Positions 51,586 to 53,412 of a DNA stretch of 53,412 nucleotides are shown here, one piece after another. Made by a program: the position numbers and the translations under genes. Source of the stretch: an uncultured Oscillospiraceae bacterium (GTDB lineage: Bacteria; Bacillota; Clostridia; Oscillospirales; Oscillospiraceae); contig CAKTQM010000008.1 of the NCBI GenBank assembly GCA_934597125.1, positions 1 through 53,412 of the forward strand, written 5' to 3'. The notes under the pieces were generated by a model, which had not been told where the DNA came from, searched no databases, and saw nothing but the letters and a program-made list of their open reading frames with translations. Position 1 is the first letter of the stretch. Every line of letters begins with the position of its first letter.

Positions 51586-52977
51586 ATGAAAGAGCTGAAA
51601 GACAGAAACATCCCCTACAAGATCTATCTCACCGAAGAGGAGATGCCCAAATATTGGTATAATGTCCGCGCCGATATGGCCAACAAGCCCGCGCCCCTGC
51701 TGAACCCCGCCACCCTCAAGCCAATGACCGCTGAAGAGCTGGGCGGTGTCTTCTGCGCCGAACTGGTGAAGCAGGAGATGGACGATACCACCGCCTACTT
51801 CGAGATCCCCGAGGATATCCGCAACTTCTATAAGATGTACCGTCCCTCCCCGCTGGTGCGTGCCTACTGCCTGGAGGAGAAGCTCCAGACGCCCGCCAAG
51901 ATCTACTATAAGTTCGAGGGCAACAACACCTCCGGCAGCCACAAGCTGAACTCCGCCATCGCCCAGGCCTACTACGCCAAGCAGCAGGGCCTCAAGGGCG
52001 TTACCACCGAAACCGGCGCCGGCCAGTGGGGCACGGCCCTCAGCATGGCCTGCGCCTATCTGGGCCTGGACTGCCGCGTGTTCATGGTTAAGTGCTCCTA
52101 TGAGCAAAAGCCCTTCCGCCGCGAGGTCATGCGCACCTACGGCGCCAACGTCACCCCCTCTCCCTCCAACACCACCGAGGTGGGCCGCAAGATCCTTGCC
52201 GAGTTCCCCGGCACCACCGGCTCTCTGGGCTGTGCCATCAGTGAGGCCGTGGAGGCCGCCACCACCCGCGAAGGCTACCGCTACGTTCTGGGCAGCGTCC
52301 TGAATCAGGTGCTGCTGCACCAGTCCGTCATCGGCCTTGAGACCCAGACCGCTCTGGAAAAGTACGGCATCAAGCCCGATATCATCATCGGCTGCGCCGG
52401 CGGCGGCTCCAATCTGGGCGGCCTGATCTCCCCCTTCGTGGGCCAGATGCTCCGGGGCGAGGCCAACTACCGCATCATCGCGGTGGAGCCCGCCTCCTGC
52501 CCCAGCCTGACCCGCGGCGTGTTCAAGTATGACTTCTGCGACACCGGCATGATCTGCCCCATGGCCAAGATGTACACGCTGGGCAACGGCTTCATCCCCT
52601 CCGCCAACCACGCCGGCGGCCTGCGCTACCACGGCATGAGCGCCATCGTCTCCCAGCTGTATCACGACGGCTATCTGGAGGCCCGCAGCGTCGAGCAGAC
52701 CAGCGTGTTCCAGGCGGCGGAGGAGTTCGCCCGCTGCGAGGGTATCCTGCCCGCCCCCGAGTCCAGCCACGCCATCCGCGCCGCCATTGATGAGGCCGTC
52801 AAGTGCCGCGAGACCGGCGAGGAGAAGACCATCGTCTTCGGTCTTACCGGCACCGGCTACTTCGATATGGTGGCCTACGGCAAGTATAACGACGGCGACA
52901 TGGGCGACTACATCCCCACCGACGCCGACCTGGCCAAAGGCTTCGCCACTATCCCCCAGTTCCCCGGCAACGAATAA
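51586..52977 (+). CDS. trpB: TrpB-like pyridoxal-phosphate enzyme (TrpB2 type tryptophan synthase beta)
   Basis: The 463-residue product is longer than canonical TrpB (about 400), as in the TrpB2 group, with an N-terminal extension (about 1-85). It has the PLP lysine in GSHKLNSAIAQAYYAK, the substrate loop ETGAGQWGTALSMA and the phosphate-binding GCAGGGSNLGG. TrpB2 enzymes condense serine and indole without needing TrpA. No trpA or other trp gene is nearby. It lies 40 bases after trpS with no terminator, so the T-box controls both. GGAGAA precedes the ATG. Confidence 0.92.
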   Translation: MKELKDRNIPYKIYLTEEEMPKYWYNVRADMANKPAPLLNPATLKPMTAEELGGVFCAELVKQEMDDTTAYFEIPEDIRNFYKMYRPSPLVRAYCLEEKLQTPAKIYYKFEGNNTSGSHKLNSAIAQAYYAKQQGLKGVTTETGAGQWGTALSMACAYLGLDCRVFMVKCSYEQKPFRREVMRTYGANVTPSPSNTTEVGRKILAEFPGTTGSLGCAISEAVEAATTREGYRYVLGSVLNQVLLHQSVIGLETQTALEKYGIKPDIIIGCAGGGSNLGGLISPFVGQMLRGEANYRIIAVEPASCPSLTRGVFKYDFCDTGMICPMAKMYTLGNGFIPSANHAGGLRYHGMSAIVSQLYHDGYLEARSVEQTSVFQAAEEFARCEGILPAPESSHAIRAAIDEAVKCRETGEEKTIVFGLTGTGYFDMVAYGKYNDGDMGDYIPTDADLAKGFATIPQFPGNE

Positions 52978-52980
52978 AGC

Positions 52981-53017
52981 AAAAGAGAGCCCCCGGCTTT
53001 GCCGGGGGCTCTCTTTT
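52981..53017. terminator. Terminator of the trpS-trpB operon
   Basis: AAAAGAGAGCCCCCGGC pairs perfectly with GCCGGGGGCTCTCTTTT around TTT. Confidence 0.92.
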
Positions 53018-53145
53018 CCGCCAGAGAAACCGGCAGGGAAGACCAATCCTGTCACCCCTCCGCGGACATATGCCGCCGCACTCGGGAGCGCCGCGAAATT
53101 TTATGGAGATTTTCCAAAAAACCAAGGGAATTTTGATTTCCCTTG

Positions 53146-53174
53146 TTGACAAGCGCCCAATACTTTGTTAAAGT
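53146..53174 (+). promoter_or_regulatory. Promoter of the right-edge gene
   Basis: TTGACA (53146-53151), a 17-base spacer and TAAAGT (53169-53174); the two boxes are identical to those of the trpS promoter. Confidence 0.8.
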
Positions 53175-53290
53175 AATGTCAAAGATGAGGGTGGGAGGAA
53201 CCGTCATCCGATAGGGCAACACACATAGAATAAGCAGGCCGGTCACCGCGCCGCGGCGACCGGCAAAAAAACCGTTAGGAGGATTACACT
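53175..53290 (+). other. Structured 5' leader of unknown type
   Basis: The leader has two possible foldbacks: GATG with CATC around a purine-rich loop (53184-53209), and GCCGGTC with GACCGGC around a GC-rich loop (53238-53263), followed by seven A. No T-box or riboswitch class I know is recognisable. Confidence 0.4.
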
Positions 53291-53412
53291 TTGAAAGATT
53301 GGGATCGTTTAATCACGGTGGAACAGATGGAAGCCGCCACGGCCGCTCTGCTGGAAAACGGCATCAAGGTCGGCGCGGATTCCTGGCAACAGCGCGCAAA
53401 GAACCAGACCCC
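53291..53412 (+). CDS. Unrecognised gene, 5' part only
   Basis: A TTG at 53291 follows AGGAGG at 8 bases and opens a frame to the window edge. The first 40 residues begin MKDWDRLITVEQMEAATAAL and continue with LENGIKVGADSWQQ. The stretch is helical and acidic with no signal peptide. Too little is present to name a family. Confidence 0.65.
   Translation, partial: MKDWDRLITVEQMEAATAALLENGIKVGADSWQQRAKNQT

Noticed and set aside
1..53412. CRISPR array, prophage, transposase, tRNA or rRNA genes
   Set aside because: I looked on both strands and saw no regularly spaced repeats, phage modules, transposase motifs or tRNA-like cloverleaf sequences.

Overview
The window looks like chromosomal DNA of a strictly anaerobic, probably gut-dwelling Bacillota of the Oscillospiraceae type. 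This is inferred from the GC-rich C/G-ending codon use, an hrcA-grpE-dnaK-dnaJ operon under a CIRCE operator, two T-box leaders, butyrate kinase, a 2-oxoacid:ferredoxin oxidoreductase operon, a flavo-diiron protein and KTGD-type wall anchoring. I saw no rRNA, tRNA, CRISPR array, prophage or transposase.

Layout. 1-6.2 kb: udk and a DUF218 protein (minus), then a zinc-ribbon/Ig-like membrane protein with a Thr-Asn repeat, an ABC exporter, a DUF896 protein and an XpaC-like protein. 6.2-13.6 kb: the heat-shock operon hrcA-grpE-(small PspC protein)-dnaK-dnaJ, running on into a PHP phosphatase, rpiB and a membrane-anchored glycoside-hydrolase-like protein. 13.7-22.7 kb: a sugar operon with a BadF-type kinase, an uncharacterised protein, an RbsACB/AraF-type ABC importer, a SIS isomerase/deaminase and a GatZ/KbaZ protein; a GntR/UTRA regulator faces it on the minus strand. 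22.9-26 kb: ridA (minus) and a NitT/TauT-type ABC importer.

26.4-32.6 kb is a surface-protein locus and the most unusual part. On the minus strand is a secreted, probably wall-anchored protein whose mature N-terminus is an almost intact eukaryotic-type ubiquitin domain (about 53 of the first 71 residues match human ubiquitin by eye, without the RLRGG tail). Divergent to it are a secreted peptidoglycan-hydrolase-like protein ending in a type I dockerin and, 15 bases later, a membrane-anchored protein starting with a cohesin domain: a possible two-gene mini-cellulosome.

32.6-44 kb: fprA and butyrate kinase (minus), a T-box-controlled metG, an ABM-domain monooxygenase whose ribosome binding site lies in a perfect 18-bp stem, tatD, a YheO-like regulator divergent from a five-gene operon (P-loop ATPase plus the four Vor-type subunits), and an OFA-family MFS transporter. 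44-53.4 kb: an XRE regulator, an interspersed palindromic repeat, a duplicated 5' fragment of lepA followed by intact lepA, a DUF11 protein, a small cysteine-containing protein (48158-48328), a tandem-OB SSB-like protein, a radical SAM protein, and a Trp T-box controlling trpS and a stand-alone trpB-like gene. The window ends inside an unrecognised gene that starts with TTG.

Three full copies and one solo end of a palindromic repeat family (TIRs resembling AAAGCCTCCCTTGTGTAA) lie in intergenic DNA after 26 kb. All identifications rest on reading motifs by eye; no database search was run.
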